From Gnetum montanum (taxonomy: Eukaryota; Streptophyta; Gnetopsida; Gnetales; Gnetaceae): a stretch of DNA of 64,000 nucleotides. The position numbers were made by a program, and so were the translations under genes. The stretch spans positions 270,268 to 334,267 of the forward strand of contig MNCI01003573.1 of assembly GCA_015680685.1 (NCBI GenBank). Reading direction: 5' to 3'. Shown piece after piece: positions 25,111 to 34,990 of this stretch. The first letter of the stretch is position 1. The number at the start of each line of letters is the position of its first letter. The notes beneath the pieces were generated by a model, which made no database searches, was not told the DNA's origin, and saw only the letters and a program-made list of their open reading frames with translations.

Positions 25111-25941
25111 TGATGGGACGCAATATGGCATGGGCCGCGATATCGCATCCCCCGCAATATTGTGTACGCGATATTGCATCATCCCCTGCAATATTGTGTG
25201 CGTCGCCAAGTCTATAAATAAGAGGCGGCTCTCCCTTGTTTCTCATTCTAGGCCTAGACCGTAGTGAAACTCTGGTAGTTTTACCTCTCCAGAGATAGAA
25301 TAATTTCCATGTGCCCGCAGTAGGAGTTCCAAAGTGAACGAATCTTTGTTCGAGCAAATATTGTACCTGAACACAAGTTTGTGTACGGAAATAAAGACGA
25401 ACTTCTTGGATAAACCTTGCAGCGCATGAACTAAGTTAATTAGGATTTTAATTATTGTTATTTATTTTTTATCATTTAAATGCTTTATTAGTTGATTAAA
25501 TCTTTCTCAACCCTTCTCCCGTAGTTAAGTGCATTCAATACGACCACTTCGAGCATGTGCATTACGCTTGGTGATCCCAGCAACAAATAGCGTTTGGTAA
25601 CCAAAGTTGCATTGGTTTAGGGTGTGAACAGTAAGTGAGAACGGATGTTGATGCTAGGTTAATTAAGGCTTAGTTAGTTAGTTAAATTTAGTTAATTAGT
25701 CTCTTCACCCTTCACCTCATTAGCCTAGGAGATAAAACAGAAAAGATATAAAAATCATATACCTCAGACTTACTTAACCATACAACCGTGAAAAATACAA
25801 GTAAGTCTGGGAAGACAACGAATGATTAACCTTAAGTGTTCCATAAGGCGTGTAGGCACTTAGTCTACAGAGTTCGACTGGATCGTGCATGTAATGCTCA
25901 TATTCGTATGGTTGAGTGTAGGGGTACCTCACCACTCATCA
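25111..25941 (+). repeat. 5' LTR of element G
   Basis: 831 bp, TGATGGGACG to CACTCATCA. U3 has GATATC palindromes (GCGATATCGC at 25137-25146), then TATA (CTATAAATAAGAGG near 25212) and AATAAAG near 25390. The 3' LTR lacks about 45 bp near its end and part of the U3 array. Confidence 0.9.
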
Positions 25942-25942
25942 T

Positions 25943-25960
25943 TGGCGCTGCTATCGGGGA
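25943..25960 (+). other. Primer-binding site of element G (tRNA-Asp)
   Basis: TGGCGCTGCTATCGGGGA, one base after the LTR; four transition mismatches to the complement of the plant tRNA-Asp 3' end. Confidence 0.85.
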
Positions 25961-26086
25961 CTAAGTGTTTGTGCGCTAAGTAGAACATAGGAAATTATCC
26001 ACATCACTGGGAGCTTAAACAAACCCTTAGGGTTAATTAAACAAAAAATTATATAACGGTTAATTAGCACATCAAATAAAATTACA

Positions 26087-28480
26087 ATGTCTTCTTCTTC
26101 GAACAAAAGCAATTCGCCACCTAGGGATTACACAAGAAACAGTCAGCAGTCTAAAACACATAATCAAAATNACATAGTATTGCCTCCAAACAGAGTAGTC
26201 CCTAACATGCTTCTTCGTGCTCTTGCACAGATAGGCATGACATAGCTCTATGCTAAGTACGTTGCAAAAGATTATGACATAATGGATTACCATCCCACAG
26301 TAGCACAACGTCTAAGGGACTTGAGGCAAGAGAGCCACCATACATTGTTGAAGGGTAAAGGGGTCCCGCATGTCCTCAGTGAAATTGGAGATGGTGAACC
26401 ACTTATAACGGGTTATCCATCAAATGATGTTCCCCCTCCCAATGATAGTGAGGAGGTGGGGTATTAGAACCTACACTCCATGATATACAACCCTGGTTCT
26501 GATCCTCGTGAACATCAACTATTCACTGAGGGAACGAAAACACATGACAAGGACAGGCATTTTGATCACCATCACGATCGAGGCCATAGCAGCAGAAGAG
26601 AAGGTAAGAAACATCATCATGGCGATGGTTCTCCTTCTTCTTCCCCTTCATCACATCATTAACCCTCTCCTTCCACATCAGGGCACAGTCATAAAGAGCA
26701 TAACGGTGAGGATAAAGGTAGAAAAAATGAGAGACCTCGACGAGAGAGTCAAGAGTGAGGACAAGGGCATGAACGAAGAGAAAGTAGGGAACAACGTAGA
26801 CATCATAGACGTCATGAAAGAGATGATCATGAAGAACCCTTACTTGCAACCTGGAATATGCTAGATATAACGGAGGCAATTAGAATACCAACAAGGCATC
26901 AAAAAGATAGTCAGATCAAGAGGCTTGATATGAATAATATCCCACACTTCGAAGGAGGATACAATGCTGATCCGCAAAATCATTTATAGGCATTCCACAA
27001 TGCTTGTACCTTGCAAAATATTGAGAACAAGTGACAGAAACCAATGTTGTTTCCCAGAACACTCATAAAGGAAGCAGAGAGTTGGTACCAGTCCTTAGAG
27101 CCGGAAACCATTAGGAGGTGGAGTACGATGTTAGAGTTGTTCAACGATAAATATCAAATGTACTCTAGAGTGTCCAACTTATGTAAGCAGATCCAAGGAT
27201 GGAAACAAGGTAATCACAAACCCTTGGATGCTACCATGGGTCGATATTATGCATTGTTACATCGTTGCCCGGGCCATGGTTATGCACAACGGGATCAACT
27301 ACGCCACCTCGTAGATGGGCTAAGACATGAAACTAGGAGAACCCTTGGCTTATGCCCAAGGGAGATTATCAGAACTTAGATCCCATGAAATTCACAGATT
27401 GTTGGAGCAAGTAGCTAAAGAAGAAGGGGATCTATGGAAAAGAGAAAGTGTAGAAGAATATAACTGCGATCCTTCCCTCCAAAAGAGGGGAGTGAGATTC
27501 TGCGATGAAGAGGATGAGTCACCACTCAAAGAGTTGGTGAATAGGAAAACCTTGCCACTTCAAAAGCTAACAACGGAAGTGGCGGCTAAGGTAGACCAAA
27601 TACAAGACTCCTTGGATAGTAGATTTGAACTTGTCCTAAAAATCGTAGAGGAGTCTAAGGAGGAACAAAGTAGTGACAATGGTAAGAAAAAGCAGAGAGA
27701 TTTAGGCCATGCACGTAACAAGGGTAAGGGAAAAATGAATATCGCCAATGAGGTTGTGGATTCTGATACAAAAAATGACGGTGGATGTGAGATCTGCCAA
27801 TATGACCATCCTAAGGGATGTTGCCCATTAATCTCACATCTACAAGAGTTTGGGGTGTATGCACTCAACCCAAGACTTAACAGACGGTAGGCACCCCGAA
27901 GGTTACCTTATCCCCAAGGTAACCCAAGGCAATTCCACCAACCGTTAATGTACTATCCAAGTGGAACTTCGCCACAACTTATCAGGCAATATCAACAGTG
28001 GCAACACCCACAGTCATGGGGGATGCCATTGCCTAGGCAACAATACCCTTACCGGCAACCAGATCTGTATGGCTACTACGTGCAGCAGCCGATTTTTCCA
28101 AGTGACTCTATGGGTCACATAACCCCACAATGTCACTACCTAGTTCAGGAGTATTTTTAGACTTCCCCTCCTGGAAGGAACACTCTGCTCCACCACCAAC
28201 CACTCCAACAATGCCAAAGGTATTTCCCACTCAACCACAACAACCCAATGTCACGAGGGCTTCCAATCCTTAATTCTCAGTTGGTCCTAACAATCTTACA
28301 CCAAAAAGACCTTTCTTCAGAACCAACAATCCAACCAAGCCCTCACCCTCACAAGCGGTTGAACATCTAAACACCTCTGTACCAAATAGGGTTTCAAGAT
28401 CCCCTTCAAACCAAAAATTGAGGCCAATGCACATGGTTATGTTAACACATACCATTACCAACTAGATTAATGTACGCCAC
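26087..28480 (+). pseudogene. gag, element G
   Basis: Begins MSSSSNKSNSPPRDYTRNSQ. About 40 residues present in E and N are missing at an undetermined base (26171). A His/Ser/Arg/Asp-rich segment (DHHHDRGHSSRREGKKHHH) follows near 26565-26615. The capsid part includes EGGYNADPQNHL, WYQSLEPETIRRWSTMLELF and GHGYAQRDQLRHLVDGLRHE. A basic region then leads to the zinc knuckle CEICQYDHPKGCC near 27788-27826. A Pro/Gln/Tyr-rich tail extends to about 28480. Long frames remain open (27044-27379, 27327-27890) but overlap in different phases, so there is a frameshift near 27350, plus stops. Confidence 0.85.
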
Positions 28481-29480
28481 CTTCCCAGGAAATTCTCTAA
28501 TCTTGGAAGCCCCCTAATTTATCTCCAAGTCGCTAGGAATGAACCTCATAAGGCTCTTCTTGACTCAAGCTCCGGAGTCAACTTAATTTTACAAGAATTG
28601 TATAAAACCTGTAACCTGCCTCCACTCAAGAAGAGAAATATTCACTTAGAGCTGGCTGACCAGTCCATCACTGTTCCTTTAAGACAGGTTGAGGACATTG
28701 CTACCACCATAGGTGGTTGGTCATACCTAGCTAATTTCCTGGTGATCCAAATAAACAATGACAAAGGGGACTTCTATACAATAATGGGAAGGGCATAGCT
28801 GAGTACGATCGATGCATGCTTAGGAATCCACAATATTTCCCTAGAAATATCCAAGAATAATACTTTTGGAAAGATTGAGAAGAAGAAAGTTTCATGTATC
28901 GCATATAGTGACACAGGATGTCATTGCGTGCAGAAATCATGGTAATGCGAAGTTTAACATTGCCTACATGTAATTGGTATGCACAAGACATTGACATACA
29001 GAAGTACCTATATGCAGTAGCCACACAAAAAGAAAACACCTAGTGGCTGATGGCTGATCAAGAGAACAACTTGATAACATGCATGGAACTGACTGAGGGG
29101 ATAACTAGTGCTTATGTTGAAAGCACAGATGCACTTGAGCAAGTTTGTTGCCAACTTCTAGCCCTTAACTCTGAAAACATTAACTGGGGAAAGTTGGAGA
29201 TTCCTAAGGAATTTAAATAAGAGCCCCTAGATTTCAAACCATTTCCCACCGGTCTAGAATACATGACCCTTAAAAATGGAAAATCGGTAATCATCAATGC
29301 AAAGCTTACTCCCAAGCAAAAAGAGAGTTTGCTAAAGGTGATAAATAAATGGTCAATAGCCTTTGCTTGGTCATACCCTGAATTAACCAGAATAGATCCT
29401 AGGATATGCCAACATAGGATTTCATGGACCCCTCCATGAAGCCTAAAAAACAACCGCAGAGGCAATTGAACCCGAAGTTG
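28481..29480 (+). pseudogene. Aspartic protease and RT linker, element G
   Basis: Shows LLDSSSGVNLILQELYK (the DSG triad is DSS, a G-to-A change), NLPPLKKRNIHLELADQS, VTPLRQVED-like sequence and YTIMGRA followed by a stop where others have Trp. The linker to RT ends near KQKESLLKVINKWSIAF. Inactive as written. Confidence 0.8.
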
Positions 29481-30551
29481 AAACAAATAGTGAAAGAAGA
29501 AATAGAGCAACGTCTCAAGGCTGGGTTCATTTATCCTATTGCTGATAGTGAATGGGTTAGTCCTCTCGTAATCGTACTGAAAAAAGGAGGAAAATGAAGG
29601 GTATCTATAGATTTTAGGCTATTAAATATGGCAACATTCAAGGATCACTTCCCATTGTCATTTGTTGACCAAGTATTAGACACTATAGCGAGGCATCGCT
29701 ACTACAGTTTTCTAGATGGTTATAGTGGGTACAACCAAATACGAATCACACCAGAAGACCAAGCCAAAACAACATTCACCAATCCTTGGGGAACATTTGC
29801 ATATAAACAAATTCCATTTGGCTTGTGTAATGCCCCTACCACGTTCCAATGATTAGTTCTAAGCATATTTCAACAGCAAATAGGTAACGGAGTAGAAGTC
29901 TTTATGGACGACTTCTCCATTTATGGGATAAGCTTTGATCAAGCCTTGGACTAGTTAGAGTAAATACTGAAATGATGCATTGAAACCAACCTAAAGCTTA
30001 ACTGGCAAAAAAGCCATTTGATGGTTCAAGAGGGTGTAGTACTGGGGAATAAAATTTCACAATCAGGAATAGAGGTGGACCCAAAAAAAGTTAAGGTCAT
30101 CCAAGGAATTACTCGACAACCAGAAATGGTCAAAGACATCTGGTCATTCCTTGGACACACTGGCTACTACAGGAGATTCATTGAGAACTTCTCAAAGATT
30201 GCCAAATTGTTGGTAGAATTAACGAAAAAAGATGCACCCTTTGAATGGACTAGGGAATGTGAACGAGCATTCCAAACTCTAAAATAAAGGCTTGTGGAAA
30301 CCCATATTCTACAAGCCCCCAACTAGTCCAAGCCATTTCATATAATGACCAATGCATCTAATTATGCCTTAGGAGCCGTACTAACACAATTAGATGAACA
30401 AAAATGCCCTTATTACATCCACTGTGCGAGTAAGAGTATCACCGATGCACAACTCAACTACACAACTACGAAAAAGTAATTCATGGTTGTAGTGTTTGCA
30501 CTGGACAAATTTAGGCACTATGTATTGGGCTACAAAGTATACATCCATATG
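29481..30551 (+). pseudogene. Reverse transcriptase and RNase H, element G
   Basis: RT motifs in order: IDFRLLNMATFKDHFPLSFV, YYSFLDGYSGYNQIR, PFGLCNAPTTFQ, EVFMDDFSIYG (catalytic MDD intact) and SHLMVQEGVVLGNKIS. Then WSFLGHTGYYRRFIENFSKI and the RNase H start with NASNYALGAVLTQ (first catalytic Asp is replaced by Asn). Stops at former Trp (GGK-stop-RV), Gln and Arg codons. The RNase H end falls in the assembly gap. Confidence 0.85.
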
Positions 30552-30665
30552 NNNNNNNNNNNNNNNNNNNNNNNNNNNNNNNNNNNNNNNNNNNNNNNNN
30601 NNNNNNNNNNNNNNNNNNNNNNNNNNNNNNNNNNNNNNNNNNNNNNNNNNNNNNNNNNNNNNNNN
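30552..30665. other. Assembly gap
   Basis: 114 undetermined bases between RNase H (KVYIHM) and the integrase linker (SWKSRDN). Compared with N, the missing stretch should be several hundred bases, so the gap length is probably nominal. Confidence 0.9.
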
Positions 30666-31824
30666 AGAAACAACAGTTTCTTCACAAAACCAAGTACTTC
30701 ATGGAAATCAAGGGACAACTCTATAAAGTCTATCCTGATGGCTTGGTTTGATGGTGTGTGCCCAATGAGGATCAATTAAGAGCTCTCCAGGATGCTCATG
30801 AGGGTCCCTGTGGGGCCACTATGCAAGGAGACAAACGGCCATTAAGATCCTACTTGCAGGATATTACTGGCCAACGCTATTTTGGGATGCCCATCAATTT
30901 GCCCAATCTTGTGAGTGCTGTCAACATGATGGTGGAATGACTACTAGAATGGAGGGTCTACAACAATGGATTCAACCTTTGGAACCCTTCAACATTTGGG
31001 GAATAGATTTTATGGGGCCCATTACACCGATGTCCAATGGGAAAGCTTATATCATTGTTGCTATTGACTATTTAACCAAATGGGCTGAAGCAACTGCTGT
31101 AATAGACTGCACATCATCTACGGCTGCACAATTTGTACAACAACAAATCGTAAATAGGTTTGGTGTGCTACATCCACTCATCTCTGATAATGGAACACAT
31201 TTTATAGGTGCAACCTTTCGCAAATTGATGCAACGCTTAGGGGTTAAACATAAATTGACCACACCTTACCACCCCCAAGCTAATGGCCAAGTTGAGGTCA
31301 CTAATCAGGAGATTATGAGAATATTAACAAGAACAATTAGCAAATTTAGGCGAGATTGGAGCACAAAACTTAACAACGCTCTCTAGGCGTACCGCTCCAC
31401 TTGGAAACTCCCTACAGGCTACTCTCCCTATGGGTTAGTATACGGAAAACTGCCAAAGCTCCCTATACAGACTGAGCTCCATATACTATCCATGGCATGT
31501 GACCTCAACCTTGACCTCGACCTAGCACAAAAACAAAGATTGGTAGCTCTCAACATGCTAGAAAATAATAGATTGGTTGCTCTGTCTTCAAATGAGTTGC
31601 ACAAGGCACATAATAAACAATGTCATTACTTAAGAATTCGAAGGGTCAAGTACCAACCAAGAGACAAGGTCCTTTACTGGAACCCCACGCATGTACCACA
31701 ATGTACGAAATTTCAAACATTGTGGGAAGGACCCTACATTCTTCATACGACCTTTCCTTCGGGAGCCATGACAATATACAAGCCTGAAACCCCTGATAAA
31801 AGATTACTAGTCAATGTGCAATAA
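30666..31824 (+). pseudogene. Integrase, element G
   Basis: Begins in the N-terminal part (DAHEGPCGATMQGDKRPLRS, with a degraded zinc-binding pattern and a frameshift near 30935). The core is open from 30937 to 31386. It contains WGIDFMGPITPMSNGKAYII (first Asp), LISDNGTHF (second Asp) and, 35 residues later, QANGQVEVTNQEI (Glu): a complete D,D35E triad. A stop (CAG-type TAG) at 31384 separates the C-terminal part (MACDLNLDLDLAQKQR, WEGPYILHTTFPSGAM), which has a GPY motif and ends at 31824. No chromodomain. Confidence 0.9.
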
Positions 31825-31861
31825 ACCAAACCCTTCCATGAACCAAGAATAGCTAGTGCAA

Positions 31862-32036
31862 ATTACACCTCTGATAGCCGACAACCACACTCCTTATTTC
31901 AAATCTCTCCCTTTCCATTCAGTCATGGGGGAGATGGCCATCTTGTAACTTTTCTTATTTTTGTTTTACACCTCTGATAGCGGACAACCACGCTCCTTAT
32001 TTCAAATTACACCTCTGATAGCGGACAACCACGCTG
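31862..32036 (+). repeat. Three copies of a ~42-bp unit around the internal G-rich motif
   Basis: ACACCTCTGATAGCSGACAA with CCACRCTCCTTATTTCAAAT occurs at about 31864, 31968 and 32009 (last copy truncated). The first is before the AGTCATGGGGG motif and the others after it. E has no such multiplication. Template switching during reverse transcription at this motif is a possible cause. Confidence 0.75.
31917..31937 (+). other. Internal polypurine-like motif after pol, element G
   Basis: ATTCAGTCATGGGGGAGATG is almost identical to the true 3' tract at 33869-33885 (ATTCAGTCATGGGGGTA). A third AGTCATGGGGG is at 33330. Confidence 0.65.
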
Positions 32037-32143
32037 ATCATTTTAGTTTTTGTTTTACACATTTTCGTTTTGCATATTTTTGTTTAACAAATTTCTTTAA
32101 CTTTTCTTATTTTTGTTTTACAACATTGTTATACTTTTTCATT

Positions 32144-32170
32144 TGTGTGTGTGTGTGTGTGTGTGTGTGT
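32144..32170 (+). repeat. (GT)n microsatellite
   Basis: About 13 GT units within the T-rich spacer; E has only a short GTGTG at the same place. Confidence 0.95.
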
Positions 32171-33162
32171 ATTACCCATCTTGTAAGTTTGTCACCCAAT
32201 AAGTGTTCATATTGATTGCTAATGTTTGGTTTTTACCTTTAAGTTATGATGTTGATACTAAGGTATGGTTCTTTTGATATGATAGGCAATGAGTCCCCTT
32301 CATCCATTCATCCACAAGTTTATATGGTCTCTCTCAGCTTGGAAATGTAAAGTTCCTTTCTAAATAAGAACTATAACGAATCGGTGACTAGGCATTTCTC
32401 AAACTAAGGAAGGACTCAAGGATTGAAAAGGGTGTGACTTCAAGGGAACTTGATGCATTTGTGTTGGCCATTCTCTTGGGTGCTTGAATGTTTTCTTCTT
32501 GAGTTTTCCTTCCCAGTCCGACATTGCTCAATTATTGAGAAGTTGAGCTAATAAAAATAACAAAGTCTTTGCATGGTGTGGTTCTCACACATAAACACAT
32601 AAAAAAAACAAACAACAGTGAGAATTCAAAGCACACCCCTTAGATGAAATAACCATTTGGGCTACAAGCACTAGTTATGGAACCAAAACAAAAGTGTTCC
32701 CTCTAACTAAGGCCCTTTTCGCTTTCCATTCTCTCCTCCTTCATTCGTCGGAATGGTGGTCACTCTTAGGTGAAGGCATTCTTGTTACTTCAAGGGGACA
32801 GATTGGCCAAATGTATTAATGCGAAGTCACTGGATGTGGTTTGTTTGAGGTCAAACTTGGAATGGGATCTACTAAGTCACATTAATCATTCACTACACAA
32901 GGGGCTGTACACCACCTTATTCTTGGGACTCCATTCCATTCTCTTCTTTCCATCATTCTTCCTCCACTGTTCACCTCATTGCCGGTTGTATCATTAGTGT
33001 ATATTTGGGTTGATGCATTGTTTTCTTTTTGGTAAATTCTTGTGGTTAAGACTTTAACTCTTGTTCCAAATGACATTCCTAGAGCCTACAGAATCTTCGA
33101 ATGTGGGTTTGTCAAGGCATTAAGGGCATGAGCCCACTTTGGGGAGGACCCACTCACATTCC
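32171..33162 (+). other. Post-pol spacer of element G, non-coding
   Basis: About 1 kb shared closely with E (55260-56270) but without a supported gene. Contains conserved text such as GGTGTGACTTCAAGGGAAC-like and CATTCTTGTTACTTCAAG. Conservation between two copies shows common descent only. Confidence 0.5.
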
Positions 33163-33180
33163 TAATTGGTGCACCAATTA
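33163..33180 (+). promoter_or_regulatory. 18-bp perfect palindrome in spacer of G
   Basis: TAATTGGTGCACCAATTA is its own reverse complement. It lies about 140 bases upstream of the donor-like site, the position held by palindromes in B, C, D and F. I see no convincing TATA box after it. In E it is degraded. Confidence 0.45.
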
Positions 33181-33319
33181 AATTTTTTCCCCTAACATTT
33201 TTGCAATCCATTTTATTTTGTTCATTTCCATCTTGACATCCATTTCATTGATGTTATTGTTGTCTCTTTTTCTCCATCTTTATTGTTCTTTTTCTTTCCC
33301 CATCTTATCGCTACCAGAG

Positions 33320-33524
33320 GTTCGCTCTTAGTCATGGGGGTCCAGACCCAAACTTTTTTTGATTTTTTTTCCTAACCCCTACACCTTTAATAGTCACCTC
33401 TCTTATATCTCCAGACCCGTATCAGCCATACCACAACTTAGCCAATGGACTTACACCGAAGCAAGGTATCAAATGCATTATGATTGTTACCCTTGCTAAT
33501 ATAAAGACTGTGTTGTGTGTGTAG
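33320..33524 (+). other. Putative intron before short ORF, element G
   Basis: Donor-like CTACCAGAG|GTTCGC aligns with CTACCAAAG|GTGAGC in C. The G-run AGTCATGGGGG lies just inside. The acceptor GTGTGTGTAG ends at 33524, with GCTAAT at 33495-33500. The donor is weaker than in C or D. 205 nt; E has the same (56431-56634), with its AG changed to AA. Confidence 0.4.
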
Positions 33525-33710
33525 ATGGAAATCATACAACAACGGATTGGATCTGGAGGGAACACTTGGAATGGATCAGTGCTGAAGCAACTATGCAGGG
33601 AGCAAGATCGATGGTGCACTTATGGATGGAAAACAAAAGGTGTAATCTTGGTGTTGGCAACAACAAAACTTCTTTCTCTCTCTCTTTCTCAGCTGCCAAA
33701 TAAGGCCTGA
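33525..33710 (+). CDS. Short ORF at the accessory-gene position, element G
   Basis: A 61-codon frame begins MEIIQQRIGSGGNTWNGSVL and ends SLSQLPNKA. It starts directly after the acceptor-like AG, exactly where the long accessory gene begins in other elements. E has the same start (MAIIQQRIGSGVNTWNG, ATG at 56635) but stops after 28 codons at CGA-to-TGA. The sequence is not recognisably similar to domain 1 or the coiled coil of the long gene. It may be a replaced or heavily shortened version, or a chance frame kept in related copies. Low confidence that it is a real protein. Confidence 0.35.
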   Translation: MEIIQQRIGSGGNTWNGSVLKQLCREQDRWCTYGWKTKGVILVLATTKLLSLSLSQLPNKA

Positions 33711-33870
33711 TGTCAAATGTATAAAGTGTTCACTCTTGTTGTCGTGAACACCCATTTTATCTTGTCTTGTAATGATGATCCATTCACATGTCATCCCATT
33801 AGTTTCATTTTGAGTCAATAATCCCATACCGTCCCAATATTTTGTAAGGAACTTGAGGATGAGTTTTTAT

Positions 33871-33885
33871 TCAGTCATGGGGGTA
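33871..33885 (+). other. 3' polypurine tract of element G
   Basis: TCAGTCATGGGGGTA directly before the LTR start TGATGG. Confidence 0.8.
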
Positions 33886-34636
33886 TGATGGAACGCAATA
33901 TCGCATGGGCCACGATATCGCGGTGTGCCACCAAGTCTATAAAATAAGAGGCGGCTCTCCCTTATTTCTCATTCTAGGCCTAGACCGTAGTGAAACTCTG
34001 GTAGTTTTACCTTTCCAGAGATAGAATAATTTCCATGTGTCCGCAATAGGAGCTCCAAAGTAAACATATCTTTATTCGAGCAAATATTGTACTTGAACAC
34101 AAGTTTGTGTATAGAAATAAAGATGAACTTCTTGGATAAACCTTGTAGTGCATGGACTAAGCTAATTAGGATTTTAATTACTATTATTTATTATTTATCA
34201 TTTAAATTCTTTATTAGTTGATTAAAGCTTTCTCAACCCTTCTCCCGTAGTTAAGTGCATTCAGTACGACCACTTCGAGCACGTGCGTTACGCTTGGTGA
34301 TCCCAGCAACGAATAGCGTTTGGTAACCAAGGTTGCATTGGTTCAGGGTGTGAACAGTAAGTGAGAACGGATGTTGATGCTAGGTTAATTAAGGCCTAGT
34401 TAGTTAGTTAAATTTAGTTAATTAGTCTCTTCACCCTTCACCTCATTAGCCTAGGAGATAAAACAGAAAAGATATAAAAATCATATACCTCAGACGTACT
34501 TAACCATACATCCGTGACCCATAACCTTAAGTGTTCCATAAGGCGTGTAGCCACTTAGTCTGCAGAGTTCGACCGGATTGCACGTGTAACGCTCATATTT
34601 ATATGGTTGAGTGTAGGGGTACCTCGCCACTCATCA
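33886..34636 (+). repeat. 3' LTR of element G
   Basis: 751 bp, TGATGGAACG to CACTCATCA. Follows the 5' LTR except for two deletions (part of the GATATC region and about 45 bp near the U5 end). Followed by the TSD CTAGA. Confidence 0.9.
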
Positions 34637-34990
34637 CTAGAGGACTCAATGTTGATCTGCATCAGGGACACATCATCGTACTAGGCCATCTTCGCCAACC
34701 TTGTAGAGGTTACCATTGATTTTCATAAAGTGTTTGGCCTAATGAAGAAATTGTTGTTTCTTCTTATGGTCCCACTCTTATGGCATATCTTGTGTGAGTA
34801 GATAGGATAGGATGTTATTGTACCAATTCATTTCTTTAGGAGATTGTTCATTAACAGCACCACCAAAGAGAAGCTTATCAGGAAATTGATCTACCAATGG
34901 ACTCTCCTCCTTCTTACTATCCCATCTCAACTAAGATAAGCAGTTGGCTATCACATTCTTGGTCCCCTTTCAATTGATCATTGTTAGATC
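34637..34990 (-). pseudogene. Integrase N-terminal part and RNase H linker, element C
   Basis: Begins on the far side of G: the minus strand reads RCVPDADQH and then the target site. This continues at 25110, showing that G split a once continuous integrase. The frame is broken by stops. Confidence 0.7.

Larger units (their letters stand above)
25111..34636 (+). mobile_element. Element G, near full-length Athila-like element without a full accessory gene
   Basis: 5' LTR, tRNA-Asp PBS, gag, protease, RT, RNase H, integrase, 2-kb spacer, short ORF after a splice-acceptor-like site, polypurine tract and 3' LTR, with TSD CTAGA. It is the most complete gag-pol copy in the window but has stops in gag, RT and integrase, a protease active-site change and an assembly gap at 30552-30665. 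It sits in the integrase of element C. Confidence 0.9.

Noticed and set aside
26523-26879. 118-codon minus-strand frame opposite gag of G
   Set aside because: Shadow of the His-rich gag segment; the plus-strand frames match gag in other elements.
27327-27890. A 187-codon frame as an independent gene
   Set aside because: It is the gag C-terminal part of G (basic region and zinc knuckle), shifted in frame from the capsid part.
32144-32170. GT repeat as a functional signal
   Set aside because: Ordinary microsatellite; not kept in E.
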